Positions 17,826 to 27,104 of a DNA stretch of 64,000 nucleotides are shown here, one piece after another. The notes beneath the pieces are model-generated. The model ran no database searches. It was not told the DNA's origin and saw nothing but the letters and a program-made list of their open reading frames with translations. Position 1 is the stretch's first letter. Every line of letters starts with the position of its first letter. The DNA is from Polynucleobacter bastaniensis (GTDB lineage Bacteria > Pseudomonadota > Gammaproteobacteria > Burkholderiales > Burkholderiaceae). The stretch spans positions 372,001 through 436,000 of the forward strand of contig NZ_JACVOU010000002.1 in assembly GCF_018882205.1 (NCBI RefSeq), read 5' to 3'. The position numbers and the translations under genes are program-made.

Positions 17826-18824
17826 ATGGAATATCAAAACTTATTTACTCAAACTCAAGTAACTGGACCTGCTAGTCATGGCGTGCCCATTAACGCATAC
17901 GATATGCGTGAGCGAACTCGCTCAATTAGCGTAAGCCATTTACTGGGTCGCCTAGGCAATGCTCAGCTTGGACCGATTTATCTGGGACGGCTTGGTGTCG
18001 CATCACTCATGTTCGGCATGACGGCATTTTTCATCATTGGTATGAATATGTGGGCCCAAGTAGGGTGGAATCCACTTCAGTTTGTCAGAAAACTGTTCTG
18101 GCTTTCCCTAGATGCTCCCTCGCCAAAATATGGCCTTAGCTTTCCGCCTTTAAATGAAGGTGGCTGGTGGCTGATTGTGGGTCTTTTTTCTACGATTTCC
18201 ATTATGTTGTGGTGGTTCAGAACTTTCCGCCGTGCACAAGCACTTGGTATGGGTAACCATGTACCTTGGGCATTTGCTTCCGCAATCTGGTTATTTTTAG
18301 TGCTCGGTCTGATTCGACCTGTATTAATGGGTAGCTGGAGTGAAGGAGTGCCATTCGGTATTTTTTCTCACTTGGACTGGACGGCAGCTCTCTCGATTCG
18401 CTACGGAAATTTGTTTTATAACCCTTTCCATATGCTCTCGATTGTTTTCTTATATGGATCTGTTCTGTTATTCGCAATGCACGGTGCAACCATTCTGGCG
18501 GTGAGCCGGTTTGGTGGAGAGCGTGAAATCGAACAGATTGTTGATCGTGGTACAGCTTCAGAGCGGGCCGCACTGTTTTGGAGATGGACCATGGGCTTCA
18601 ATGCAACTATGGAATCTATTCACCGCTGGGCCTGGTGGTTTGCAATACTGACACCGCTGACCGGTGGTATCGGCATTCTATTAACTGGAACAGTAGTTGA
18701 TAACTGGTATTTATGGGGTGTGAAGCACGACATAGCACCCGCTTATCCAGCAATATATGGAACGATGACGGATCCTGCCCTTACAGCGCCCGTTGCTCCA
18801 ATTGCTATAGGAGAGAAAAAATGA
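17826..18824 (+). CDS. pufM: Photosynthetic reaction centre M subunit
   Basis: 332-residue M chain with five membrane helices. PNEGGWW-type motif ([11 protein letters not shown]), [23 protein letters not shown] with the pigment histidines, [20 protein letters not shown] with an iron-ligand His and the Glu ligand, and [10 protein letters not shown] with the last iron His are visible. The C-terminal tail after the fifth helix is long, as in reaction centres with a bound cytochrome. The stop overlaps the pufC start (ATGA). Confidence 0.97.
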   Translation: MEYQNLFTQTQVTGPASHGVPINAYDMRERTRSISVSHLLGRLGNAQLGPIYLGRLGVASLMFGMTAFFIIGMNMWAQVGWNPLQFVRKLFWLSLDAPSPKYGLSFPPLNEGGWWLIVGLFSTISIMLWWFRTFRRAQALGMGNHVPWAFASAIWLFLVLGLIRPVLMGSWSEGVPFGIFSHLDWTAALSIRYGNLFYNPFHMLSIVFLYGSVLLFAMHGATILAVSRFGGEREIEQIVDRGTASERAALFWRWTMGFNATMESIHRWAWWFAILTPLTGGIGILLTGTVVDNWYLWGVKHDIAPAYPAIYGTMTDPALTAPVAPIAIGEKK

Positions 18825-19864
18825 AGAACCTACGTCATAAATTAACAGTCATATTCGGAATTCTGGGTATCTTAATGCTGACCGCATGTGAGCGGCCGCC
18901 AATAGAATCAAAGCAAACGGGCTTCCGAGGCACTGGTATGGCTGAGATTAATAATCCAAGAACAGATGCTCAACTGGCCAAGCTCAATGAAATGCCAGCG
19001 GGTATTCCGGCATCGGCTGATGGACCTAAGGCTGGGGCTGTTTACCAGAATGTGAAGGTGCTTAATAACTTAAGTGCTGCTCAGTTCAGCGCTTTCATGG
19101 TGTCTATGACAGCTTGGGTTGCTCCAAAAGAAGGTTGTGCTTACTGTCATAACGTTCAAAACTTTGCCGATGATTCTATGTACACCAAGACTGTTGCTAG
19201 AAAAATGATCTTGATGAATCAAGAGATCAATGGCACTTGGAATAATCACGTGAAAACTACAGGTGTAACTTGCTATACCTGTCACCGTGGTAATAACATC
19301 CCGCAAAATGTTTGGTTCAATACAGTCGAAAAACGTGGCGGTAATATGCTGGGTAATAAGAATGGTCAAAATGATCCAACGGCAGGTAGTGCCTATGCCT
19401 CCTTACCTAATAACACCTTTGGAAGCTACTTCGTGGCCGGTGCCGGTGCAGCGCGTGTTATTGGGAGTGATGCATTGCCTAATGGACATAAAGCAACTCT
19501 ACAAAGTACCGAGAGTGTTTATGGCGTGATGTCGCACATGTCAAACTCTCTCGGGGTCAATTGTACGTACTGTCATAACAGTCGCGCCTTTAGTAGTTGG
19601 GAGCAGAGTACGCCACAACGTATACAAGCTTGGCATGGTATTCAGATGCTGAAAGATGTCAATACCAACTATATAGATTCATTAGCATCTACTTTCCCTG
19701 ATAACCGTAAGGGACCAGATGGTGATGTAGCCAAAGCCAATTGCGCCACTTGCCATCAGGGTGTAAATAAGCCTCTCTTAGGACAAAGCATGGTCAAAGA
19801 TTATCCATATCTTGTTCCTGCCAAAACTAAACCGGCCGATAGTATTCATAGTTCTAAGAATTGA
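18821..19864 (+). CDS. pufC: Reaction-centre-bound tetraheme cytochrome subunit PufC
   Basis: 347 residues from ATG 18821, which overlaps the pufM stop. A lipoprotein signal peptide ends LMLTAC with the lipid-bearing Cys23. Four CXXCH heme sites follow: CAYCH (about 106), CYTCH (about 151), CTYCH and CATCH. Conserved Met residues nearby supply axial ligands for three hemes. The subunit sits on the periplasmic side of the reaction centre and re-reduces the special pair. Its presence, with pufX absent, separates this operon from the Rhodobacter type. Confidence 0.96.
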   Translation: MKNLRHKLTVIFGILGILMLTACERPPIESKQTGFRGTGMAEINNPRTDAQLAKLNEMPAGIPASADGPKAGAVYQNVKVLNNLSAAQFSAFMVSMTAWVAPKEGCAYCHNVQNFADDSMYTKTVARKMILMNQEINGTWNNHVKTTGVTCYTCHRGNNIPQNVWFNTVEKRGGNMLGNKNGQNDPTAGSAYASLPNNTFGSYFVAGAGAARVIGSDALPNGHKATLQSTESVYGVMSHMSNSLGVNCTYCHNSRAFSSWEQSTPQRIQAWHGIQMLKDVNTNYIDSLASTFPDNRKGPDGDVAKANCATCHQGVNKPLLGQSMVKDYPYLVPAKTKPADSIHSSKN

Positions 19865-19873
19865 TGTAAACCC

Positions 19874-19904
19874 CCCCCTCTTGCTCATTGAGAGCAAGAG
19901 GGGG
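19874..19904 (+). terminator. Strong 13-bp stem-loop after pufC
   Basis: CCCCCTCTTGCTC (19874-19886) and its exact complement (19892-19904) form a perfect 13-bp stem with a five-base loop. Only ATTTC follows, not a U-run, so it may act as a partial terminator or a 3' stabiliser rather than a full stop. crtI starts 21 bases later. Confidence 0.75.
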
Positions 19905-19924
19905 ATTTCACTAAAGGAAGTGTG

Positions 19925-21484
19925 ATGGACCAAAAGGTCGATCTATTTAAGATTCCAGGGCAAATCACAAACCTTCATGACGGCAATCATGCTGAGCGTG
20001 TTTTAGTCATTGGCTCAGGATTTGGGGGTCTAGCTTCCGCCATTCGCATGGCAAAAAAAGGGTATCAAGTACAAGTATTAGAGCGGCTTGAAAGTCCAGG
20101 GGGTAGGGCATTCGTTCACAAAAAGAATGGCTTTACCTTTGATGCTGGCCCTACCATCATTACTGCCCCATTTCTGTTGGAAGAGTTGTGGGAGATGTGC
20201 GGTAAAAAAATGGCTGATGATGTTGATCTTCGTGCCATGGATCCCTTCTATCAAATACGATTTGCTGATGGACGGATCTTTAATTACACAGGTGATTTGG
20301 AGCAAATGAAGCGGGAGGTTAGTAAATTTAATCCCAAGGATTTGCCGGGTTATTTGCGCTTTCTAGAGGATGCCAAATATCGTTATAAGTTAGGTTTTGA
20401 AGAGTTAGGCGATGTCGCCTTTGATAATCTGGCGGATCTTGCAAAGGCATTTCCAAGTCTAATCAAAATGCGGGCATGGGAAACTCTTTACAGTCTAGTG
20501 GCTAAGCATATGAAAGATCCTCAGCTTCGAGAGGTCATGAGCTTTCATCCTTTGCTGATTGGCGGCAATCCATTTTCAGTAACAGCTGTATATGCCTTGA
20601 TTAATTCCCTAGAGAGTAAATGGGGTGTGCATTCAGCGATGGGTGGCACTGGTGCGATTGTCAAGGGATTGGTAGGCTTATTAGAGGGGCTTGATGTCCC
20701 TATTCGCTATAACAGCACAGTCAAGAAAATCAATATAGTCGATCGCAAGGTCACTGGTGTCACCTTAGAAAATGGTGAGGTAATCTACGCGGACAAGGTG
20801 GTATCAAATGCAGATACCGCATGGACTTACAAAAATCTGATTGAGCCGCAGCATAGAAAAATTTGGACTGATAGAAAAGTAAACAATGGAAAGTATTCCA
20901 TGAGTTTATTTGTTTGGTATTTTGGAACTAAGAAAAAGTACCCACAAATCCCGCATCACATGATGTTGCTTGGCAAGCGTTATAAAGAATTGCTAGAGGA
21001 TATTTTTAAACGCCATCATTTAGCAAAAGATTTCAGTCTTTATCTACATCGTCCAACTGCTACCGACCCTAGTCTGGCACCAGAGGGCTGTGACACATTT
21101 TATGTTTTATCTCCAGTACCCCATTTAGATAGCGGTACAGATTGGAAAAAAGAGGCTGAGCCCTATAGGCAGGCCATTGCAACCATGCTGGAAGAGACAG
21201 TTTTACCTGGCTTAGAAGAAAATCTAGTTGAGTCCTTTGTGATGACTCCAGAGGATTTCAAAGATAGGCTTTTGTCATTTAAGGGTGCAGCATTTGGATT
21301 AGAGCCACTCCTAACTCAAAGTGCTTGGTTTAGACCGCACAATCGTAGTGAAGATATTGAGGGTCTTTACATGGTTGGGGCAAGTACCCATCCTGGCGCC
21401 GGCATACCTGGAGTGCTATCTTCGGCAAAAGCGCTTGATTTCTTAATCGAACCTGTCAAGCTTACAGGCAGCCGTGCACGATAG
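19925..21484 (+). CDS. crtI: Phytoene desaturase CrtI
   Basis: 519 residues from ATG 19925 (a GTG just before is in frame), with AAGGAAG upstream. The FAD-binding motif VIGSGFGGLASAIRMAKKG starts near residue 30, and the C-terminal GLYMVGASTHPGAGIPGVL is the carotenoid desaturase signature. CrtI in spheroidene producers makes neurosporene by three desaturations; four would give lycopene. The crtC/D/F/A genes nearby point to the neurosporene route. It overlaps crtB by 11 bases. CrtD is the other family member in this window. Confidence 0.93.
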   Translation: MDQKVDLFKIPGQITNLHDGNHAERVLVIGSGFGGLASAIRMAKKGYQVQVLERLESPGGRAFVHKKNGFTFDAGPTIITAPFLLEELWEMCGKKMADDVDLRAMDPFYQIRFADGRIFNYTGDLEQMKREVSKFNPKDLPGYLRFLEDAKYRYKLGFEELGDVAFDNLADLAKAFPSLIKMRAWETLYSLVAKHMKDPQLREVMSFHPLLIGGNPFSVTAVYALINSLESKWGVHSAMGGTGAIVKGLVGLLEGLDVPIRYNSTVKKINIVDRKVTGVTLENGEVIYADKVVSNADTAWTYKNLIEPQHRKIWTDRKVNNGKYSMSLFVWYFGTKKKYPQIPHHMMLLGKRYKELLEDIFKRHHLAKDFSLYLHRPTATDPSLAPEGCDTFYVLSPVPHLDSGTDWKKEAEPYRQAIATMLEETVLPGLEENLVESFVMTPEDFKDRLLSFKGAAFGLEPLLTQSAWFRPHNRSEDIEGLYMVGASTHPGAGIPGVLSSAKALDFLIEPVKLTGSRAR

Positions 21485-22538
21485 AGCGATTACCGCTGAA
21501 TTTGGATTTCAGCAAGATCTTCATATTTGCGAAGATCTCATGAAAGAAGGCTCCAAGTCATTTTTCTCTGCCTCACGAATATTGCCCAGCAAAATTCGGG
21601 ATTCTGCAATTGCTCTTTACGCTTTCTGCCGTCTGCTAGATGACATGGTGGATGATCCCAATGCGCCAGATGATGTCATCAAACAAATTGAGTATCGACT
21701 CGATTGTATTTATGCGCAGAATCCTGCTGATATTCCTGCAGACAGAGCGCTGGCTTTAGTGGTTGAACGATTCTTGATTCCTAGGGAGCTGCTAGAGGCT
21801 CTAATTGAGGGATTCAGATGGGATCGTCATGGCAGGCAATACGACACGATAGAAGAGCTTTGTGATTATTCGGCAAGAGTAGCCTCTACCGTAGGAGTCA
21901 TGATGACTTTAATTATGGGAGTCAGAGATCGCGCAGTCTTAGAGAGGGCATGCGAGCTTGGCTTAGCAATGCAATTGAGTAATATCGCTAGAGATGTCGG
22001 CGAAGATGCAAAAAATCAACGACTCTACTTGCCAAAGCAGTGGCTTCAAGAGGAGGGCATTGATCCGGATCAGTGGCTGCTCAATCCGCAATTCAGTCCC
22101 GCACTATCTAGAGTAGTTAAAAGGCTTATCACTTATGCAGACGACCTTTATAGCCGCTCTTCCTTTGGATTCTCTGGCTTACCGCGTAACTGTAGGTCAG
22201 CAATTGCTGCCGCTAGTTTTATTTACTCAGAAATCAGTCGTCAGGTAGAGCGACAAGCCTATGATTCAGTTTCTCGACGTGCGGTAGTCTCAAAAAAGAG
22301 AAAGCTGCTCTTGCTCGTGAAGGCATTTAGAACCGCTATTTTTACCGCTAAACCAGACCGTAGCTTCAGTCAGATTACTTCTATTCAGTTTTTGGTTGAT
22401 GTCGTCAGGCCAGAAGAGCCTTATGCTCATTACACCGGTAGTGTCGAAGAAAGATTAATTTGGGTTGTAGGGCTACTTGAAAAAGTGGAACTCCGAAAAA
22501 CAGCAAGCTTTTACGCTAAGGCTCAGCAACAAGCCTAA
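21474..22538 (+). CDS. crtB: Phytoene synthase CrtB
   Basis: 354 residues from a GTG inside the end of crtI. It condenses two geranylgeranyl diphosphates to phytoene. LMKEGSKSFFSASRILP opens the family domain, ALYAFCRLLDDMVDD is the first aspartate-rich motif, and NIARDVGEDAKNQRLYLP is the second. An ATG 22 codons in is possible but would cut the conserved N-terminus. The gene ends 12 bases from the convergent crtC. Confidence 0.92.
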   Translation: MHDRAITAEFGFQQDLHICEDLMKEGSKSFFSASRILPSKIRDSAIALYAFCRLLDDMVDDPNAPDDVIKQIEYRLDCIYAQNPADIPADRALALVVERFLIPRELLEALIEGFRWDRHGRQYDTIEELCDYSARVASTVGVMMTLIMGVRDRAVLERACELGLAMQLSNIARDVGEDAKNQRLYLPKQWLQEEGIDPDQWLLNPQFSPALSRVVKRLITYADDLYSRSSFGFSGLPRNCRSAIAAASFIYSEISRQVERQAYDSVSRRAVVSKKRKLLLLVKAFRTAIFTAKPDRSFSQITSIQFLVDVVRPEEPYAHYTGSVEERLIWVVGLLEKVELRKTASFYAKAQQQA

Positions 22539-22550
22539 AACTCTATTGAG

Positions 22551-23630
22551 TTAAAAAATCATTGTTGGGTTTCTAGGCATTCTCCAGGGCAACATGAGTT
22601 GCACGATATTGGACTTTAAGCGATTGACGTTGAGAGTCTCATGCATCGAAATGACCTCTTCCCCCAATAAGTGAGATTGGATTCGGGAGCGTGCATAAAA
22701 TGGGGTATCTTCATAGGTATTTAAGAGTTCAACTGCCGTCGGTTTTTCTGAGCGCATATTTCTTTTGATGCCCCAGCCAGTTTTTCTTAGAGAGACTCTC
22801 TCTGGCGCTGTAAACGGCTCAACTGTGCCATCGAGATTAAATTTAGAGGCAATGATGCGCTCGGCACCATTACTTTGACGGACATCATAAATAACGGCTG
22901 TACTACCATCCTTGAGATGCGCTCTGGACCAGTCCCATTCGCTGAAGGATTGGCTGACTGCCTCATCGCCTTCATTCGAATCAAAATAGGCGCTGCCTTT
23001 CCAATGCAAATTGGGCTTGGCAAAAGATACCTCAACTCTCGCTGACGGAGAGATCGGCCCCCAGCGATGCTTTCCCTGATCATCCAAGGCAACAACGTGA
23101 TTAAAGAGTTGATCTGGATAAACCTTGATGGTGCCCTCTACCTTATTCCCTAGCAAAGGTACGCGCTCTTTGATCTTAATGGTTAAAACATCATTCTCCC
23201 AATGCAAATGACTGGGGCCAATCGTGAAAGTATGTTCTGTTCTTTGGATTGCATTCTGAGCTCGCTCAGTCATAGTCCAGTGTTTTGAATTTGGTGTGTA
23301 AAGCGCAACATTGATAGCGCAGTAATCATTCGCATTGGCAGGCTGCTTTTTATTGGCCCAAGCGTAATAGGGTGAGAACACACTGCCAACAAAAGCAATG
23401 ATGCTAAAGCCATAAAGACCATCGTCACTCAGACCATCAACATACCACCAGAGATAATTTCCTGGATCTACCGCTTGATCAAACCGAGGTGTTCCATTAG
23501 GGTTGCGGCCACCAAGCGACCGGACATAGCTGCCATGGGAACTCCCGGACCCGGATGTGTACTTCCCCCCGTGAGTAGTAGATTGCTGATTTGCGATTGA
23601 GAGCCGAGCCTCTGGAATGAACTCATCCAT
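22551..23630 (-). CDS. crtC: Acyclic carotenoid 1,2-hydratase CrtC (start uncertain)
   Basis: Hydroxyneurosporene synthase, which adds water across the 1,2 double bond of neurosporene ends. The conserved start region PRFDQAV, YLWWYVDGLSDDG and FSPYYAWA is clear, as is PNSKHWTMTERA. The conserved part begins near 23490, but no ATG, GTG or TTG exists in frame between there and ATG 23630, which gives 359 residues and a 163-base overlap with the end of crtD in another frame. The frame stays open further, to 23834. Rubrivivax CrtC is also known to be longer than Rhodobacter CrtC, so an N-terminal extension is possible. Confidence 0.85.
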   Translation of the reverse strand: MDEFIPEARLSIANQQSTTHGGKYTSGSGSSHGSYVRSLGGRNPNGTPRFDQAVDPGNYLWWYVDGLSDDGLYGFSIIAFVGSVFSPYYAWANKKQPANANDYCAINVALYTPNSKHWTMTERAQNAIQRTEHTFTIGPSHLHWENDVLTIKIKERVPLLGNKVEGTIKVYPDQLFNHVVALDDQGKHRWGPISPSARVEVSFAKPNLHWKGSAYFDSNEGDEAVSQSFSEWDWSRAHLKDGSTAVIYDVRQSNGAERIIASKFNLDGTVEPFTAPERVSLRKTGWGIKRNMRSEKPTAVELLNTYEDTPFYARSRIQSHLLGEEVISMHETLNVNRLKSNIVQLMLPWRMPRNPTMIF

Positions 23631-24961
23631 CCATGCGTTGCTTGACCATAAAGAGCTCCCCCGCGACCCGGAAAGAGTTTGGCGAATTCTTGAGGGCTCG
23701 TTCGAATCACTTCCAGATTTTGAAGCTGTAGACCATATTGGTTCATGAGTGAAAATATTTTTTGCTCGCATCGATCTAATTCCTTTACGTCGTAAGATGA
23801 ACTGCCACCATTTGCTGGCGCATTCACCAGACAAAGTAGCCGCTCATGTGAGTCGCTCTCGATCGCATGATCCGTTCTATCTTGAGCGCAAATATACACC
23901 GTTGGATTTTCTGGAATTTTTCCCTTAGTAAAAATATCCGAAAACTCATCACGGTAGGATTGATTAAAGAACACGTTATGTCTGACTAGTGGAAAGCCAG
24001 ATGCTTTTACCTGCATTGACCAAGTAACTGCAGATAGAGAGTCTGCCTGCTGAAGATTTTTAGGAATCGCTTCACTGGCTGGCTCGCCCAGTAAGCCGTA
24101 CTTCAAGGCGTTAATGTCGCCATTAAAAATCAGGTAATCACATTCAAGATATTCACCGGAAGAGAGTAGTACCCCTTTTACTTTATCCCCAGTGATATCC
24201 AAGGACTGGACTTCCGAGTTGTATTTAAAGTTGCATTGTTTCTTTGCGGCTAAGCGAGCAATGACTTCGGGGATCTTTATCATTCCTCCCTTAATAGACC
24301 AAACACCTTCCATTTCTACTTGGGCGATCAACATCAGGGTTGCTGGAGCCAAATAGGGTGATGAGCCACAGTAGGTTGCATAACGCCCAAACAACTGATG
24401 TAGACGAGGATCAGGAAAGTATTGCTCCAATGCTGACCATAAACTACTAAAAGGGCCGATATCCCAAAGCACTTTACTTTTAGCCAGCCCTAAAGAGGAC
24501 ATCATTCCCATCATGTTAGGGCGAGGGGATTCAATAAAAGGCGTCTTCAGTGCTTGATAAACTTTTTTTGCTGTTTTGCAAAACCCTAAGAACTGTTTTG
24601 ATTGTTGTGCCCCGCTAAATTGACCGATGGCATCAGCACTTTTTTGACTATCTGCGTAGAGATCTAGGTAAGTATCGCCCCAGCTATGCCTAGCAAGAAT
24701 ATCTAATGCTTCCAGCTCGAATTCTGAATCAAAATGTTCTCCGCAATCTGTAAAGAGTTCATCAAAGATCCATTTCATCGTAAAGACCGTAGGTCCAGAG
24801 TCGATAAAAGAATTTCCCGCTTGCACTTGGCGAATCTTTCCACCAGGCCCTGCGTTCTTCTCGATTACCGTGACATCGAGACCTTGGTGAGATAGTGCCA
24901 AAGCAGCGCTAAGACCGCCGATACCCGCTCCAACAATCAGAACCTTAGGTGATTTCAACAT
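23468..24961 (-). CDS. crtD: Methoxyneurosporene dehydrogenase CrtD
   Basis: 497 residues from ATG 24961, preceded by AAGGT; the frame extends six codons further to a GTG. FAD motif VLIVGAGIGGLSAALALSHQG begins at about residue 8, GPTVFTMKWIFDELF is typical of CrtD, and LLTGGSTHPGPGVPMAAMSG closes it. It introduces the 3,4 double bond in 1-hydroxy- or 1-methoxy-neurosporene. The start overlaps the crtA stop by 17 bases and the end overlaps crtC, so crtA-crtD-crtC form one tightly packed unit. Confidence 0.9.
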   Translation of the reverse strand: MLKSPKVLIVGAGIGGLSAALALSHQGLDVTVIEKNAGPGGKIRQVQAGNSFIDSGPTVFTMKWIFDELFTDCGEHFDSEFELEALDILARHSWGDTYLDLYADSQKSADAIGQFSGAQQSKQFLGFCKTAKKVYQALKTPFIESPRPNMMGMMSSLGLAKSKVLWDIGPFSSLWSALEQYFPDPRLHQLFGRYATYCGSSPYLAPATLMLIAQVEMEGVWSIKGGMIKIPEVIARLAAKKQCNFKYNSEVQSLDITGDKVKGVLLSSGEYLECDYLIFNGDINALKYGLLGEPASEAIPKNLQQADSLSAVTWSMQVKASGFPLVRHNVFFNQSYRDEFSDIFTKGKIPENPTVYICAQDRTDHAIESDSHERLLCLVNAPANGGSSSYDVKELDRCEQKIFSLMNQYGLQLQNLEVIRTSPQEFAKLFPGRGGALYGQATHGWMSSFQRLGSQSQISNLLLTGGSTHPGPGVPMAAMSGRLVAATLMEHLGLIKR

Positions 24962-25637
24962 GCTTACCTTGCCATACACCTTGAGCAGAATTGACTACAA
25001 AGCGTGTAAACATCGATTCTGAAAAATAGTCTTTACCGTACGCAGCTTTAATAGCAGCAAGATGAGCGCCTTCCTGCGCATAGCGATCTAGAGACTGCTC
25101 ATCATTCCAAATGGTGAAGGTTGCCTGGCGAAGATAGGGCGCCTCGCCAAGTCCGGCGGTCAGTATTTTTCCAGATGCCTGATTAATCGATTCCTCAGCA
25201 GGCTTCGCTTTGCTCCAAAACTGTGTTGCTTTAGTGGGTCTGATTGAAGCTCGAGTGAGTGATGCAATAGGGCCTTTAATCGGTTTTTGTGCTAAGTCTT
25301 GCATTGAAAATGAAGACCACGAACCACGGCTAGAGTAGGCCTGGAGTGTTGCGGTAAACATTTCATTGGAATGATCTTGATATGCTCGCAAGATAGGAGC
25401 ATTTCTTAAGAAAGTGCCTGCATTTTCAGGCTCATCGAATACACAAAAGAAGCCTTGTTTGGTAAGACTTGGTTTTGTACTAAACCCCCCGTTAAATCCA
25501 GAGCCCAGTACTTTACAAAATTGAAGGCCTGTCAGCCCGGCAAAAGGGTATTTACCCAGAATGTAGCGAGATAGCCCCCATCCACCAGAACCAGCAGCAA
25601 TATTGATTAAAGCTAATACTGCTGTCTGATTAGTCAT
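24945..25637 (-). CDS. crtA: Spheroidene monooxygenase CrtA
   Basis: 230 residues. It inserts a keto oxygen at C2 of spheroidene using O2 to give spheroidenone, the red carotenoid of aerobically grown purple bacteria. Family landmarks are LSRYILGKYPFAGLTGLQFCKVLGSG (split over about 22-47), ATLQAYSSRGSWSSFS and the C-terminal FTIWNDEQSLDRYAQEGAH with YFSESMFTRF. It lies six bases after ppsR, so carotenoid ketolation is in the same unit as the repressor. Confidence 0.93.
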   Translation of the reverse strand: MTNQTAVLALINIAAGSGGWGLSRYILGKYPFAGLTGLQFCKVLGSGFNGGFSTKPSLTKQGFFCVFDEPENAGTFLRNAPILRAYQDHSNEMFTATLQAYSSRGSWSSFSMQDLAQKPIKGPIASLTRASIRPTKATQFWSKAKPAEESINQASGKILTAGLGEAPYLRQATFTIWNDEQSLDRYAQEGAHLAAIKAAYGKDYFSESMFTRFVVNSAQGVWQGKHVEIT

Positions 25638-25643
25638 GAGAAA

Positions 25644-27068
25644 TTAGGCATCAATATCTTCAACAGCATTACTGTCAATAATACTAAAACGTCTCATTTT
25701 GATATACAGACCCTGTCGAGATAAGCCTAGCAATTCTGCTGCTGAAGCTCTGTTAGACATCGTTAGGTCTAAGGCAGCCAAAATACATAACTTTTCAATA
25801 ATGTCAGTAGTCTCAGTAACGATTTGCTTCAAAGGAACCTTACCAACCAATTGAGTTAGTTCTTTTGCATTCTTACCTAAGTTTTCAGACTTAGCACTGG
25901 GTTGTTGTACTGATTTCGAGATTTGATGAATGCTGATACCAACCGCTGACAGTTTTCCGCTAATAAAGCTGACTGCAGAAATTTGAGCTTCTCTTGGTGA
26001 GCTACCATCATCAGCAGTAATCGTTGTTGCATAGTCTTTGATCGAGCCATATTCGCGCACAGTGCCGAGGATAATTTTTAAATCAATTCCCGCCCTACCG
26101 AGCCATACTTCCAATGACTTGCCGAGAATATTTTCTTTCTGTGCAGATTGAGACATAGAAACAAAGGTGCTATTGGCAGTCAAAATAATGCCACTAGTAC
26201 TGCAAACAATAAAACCATCCTGAAAGTCTTCAATAGCCTGTGTGAGTAAAGTAGTTTGCTCATTCAGATTGCTGATCTGAGTGCTGTTTGATTTTGGTTT
26301 GATAGATACGAGGCAAATATTTTGATTGCCCTCGCGCAATAAGACACTAGAAATTTCTACATTCTCTTTCAAGTTCTCAAGCGTCGATTGCATCGAAGAT
26401 TGCATAATCCCAGATTTTGAATCTGCTAAATAAGTTTGGATAGTCTCATAATCTTTTACAGGAAATAAATTCGTAAACAATTTCCCCTGAATTTTCTTTA
26501 GATCACCTACCAAAAATCCAGCAGATTTATTCACTTCAAGAATCTTTAATGTTTGGCTATCTACTATCAAATAGGCTTGATCAATGTTGTTAAATAGTTG
26601 AACGTAACGATTTTGTATTGCATGAAGATTGGCATATTCACGCTCAATTTCTTGCTGAGACTCTACAAGCTTTTGCTGCAGCATAGAGATGCCGCTGAGA
26701 TCTTTGCCAATAGCAACTAGCTTATTTTCTTTTGGAAAAAAAATCGTACTAAATTGAATCGGAAGAGAGGGTGATCCCTCTATCCATTGATTTACTTGAC
26801 GCCACTTTTGCTCAGACTCATCCTCGCTTGTTTTAAGCAGGGCATTCACTTTAGGTTGGCTATCAATAGCAACAGTATCGAGCCAATTTTTCCCAATTAA
26901 AGACTGGGTATTGTTAGCAACGGGCTTAGAGCCGTTTAATACATTCTCAATTAAGCCTGAGCTATTCATCACAAGCACAAGATCAACTGAAAGCGACAGC
27001 ATTGCAGCTGCTTGATGCACATCTAAAGCATCTACTGCTTGTGGATCTAGATTGAAAATTTTGGTCAC
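25644..27068 (-). CDS. ppsR: PpsR/CrtJ family photosynthesis regulator
   Basis: 474 residues: N-terminal PAS region (about 15-130), coiled-coil Q-linker (130-155), two PAS domains (about 155-260 and 270-380) and a C-terminal Fis-type helix-turn-helix with LGLSRQGLYIKMRRF. It binds TGT-N12-ACA sites and represses bch, crt and puf genes; in Rubrivivax it can also activate. Cys252 and Cys428 fall, by eye, at the places of Cys251 and Cys424 of the Rhodobacter sphaeroides protein, which are linked to redox response; Cys289 is extra. It is flanked by a SCHIC/B12 antirepressor-like gene and crtA. The start ATG lies 36 bases from the ppaA-like stop. Confidence 0.94.
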   Translation of the reverse strand: MTKIFNLDPQAVDALDVHQAAAMLSLSVDLVLVMNSSGLIENVLNGSKPVANNTQSLIGKNWLDTVAIDSQPKVNALLKTSEDESEQKWRQVNQWIEGSPSLPIQFSTIFFPKENKLVAIGKDLSGISMLQQKLVESQQEIEREYANLHAIQNRYVQLFNNIDQAYLIVDSQTLKILEVNKSAGFLVGDLKKIQGKLFTNLFPVKDYETIQTYLADSKSGIMQSSMQSTLENLKENVEISSVLLREGNQNICLVSIKPKSNSTQISNLNEQTTLLTQAIEDFQDGFIVCSTSGIILTANSTFVSMSQSAQKENILGKSLEVWLGRAGIDLKIILGTVREYGSIKDYATTITADDGSSPREAQISAVSFISGKLSAVGISIHQISKSVQQPSAKSENLGKNAKELTQLVGKVPLKQIVTETTDIIEKLCILAALDLTMSNRASAAELLGLSRQGLYIKMRRFSIIDSNAVEDIDA

Positions 27069-27104
27069 TATATTTTTTTTACCGATTTTTCTAATAATTA
27101 TTTT

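Noticed and set aside
18713..18820. Upstream extension of pufC to 18713
   Set aside because: It would overlap pufM by 112 bases and bury the lipoprotein signal peptide; ATG 18821 overlaps the pufM stop as in coupled genes.
22539..22552. AACTC/GAGTT hairpin between convergent crtB and crtC
   Set aside because: Only 5 bp with a short A-run; too weak to call a terminator, though it might contribute to both ends.
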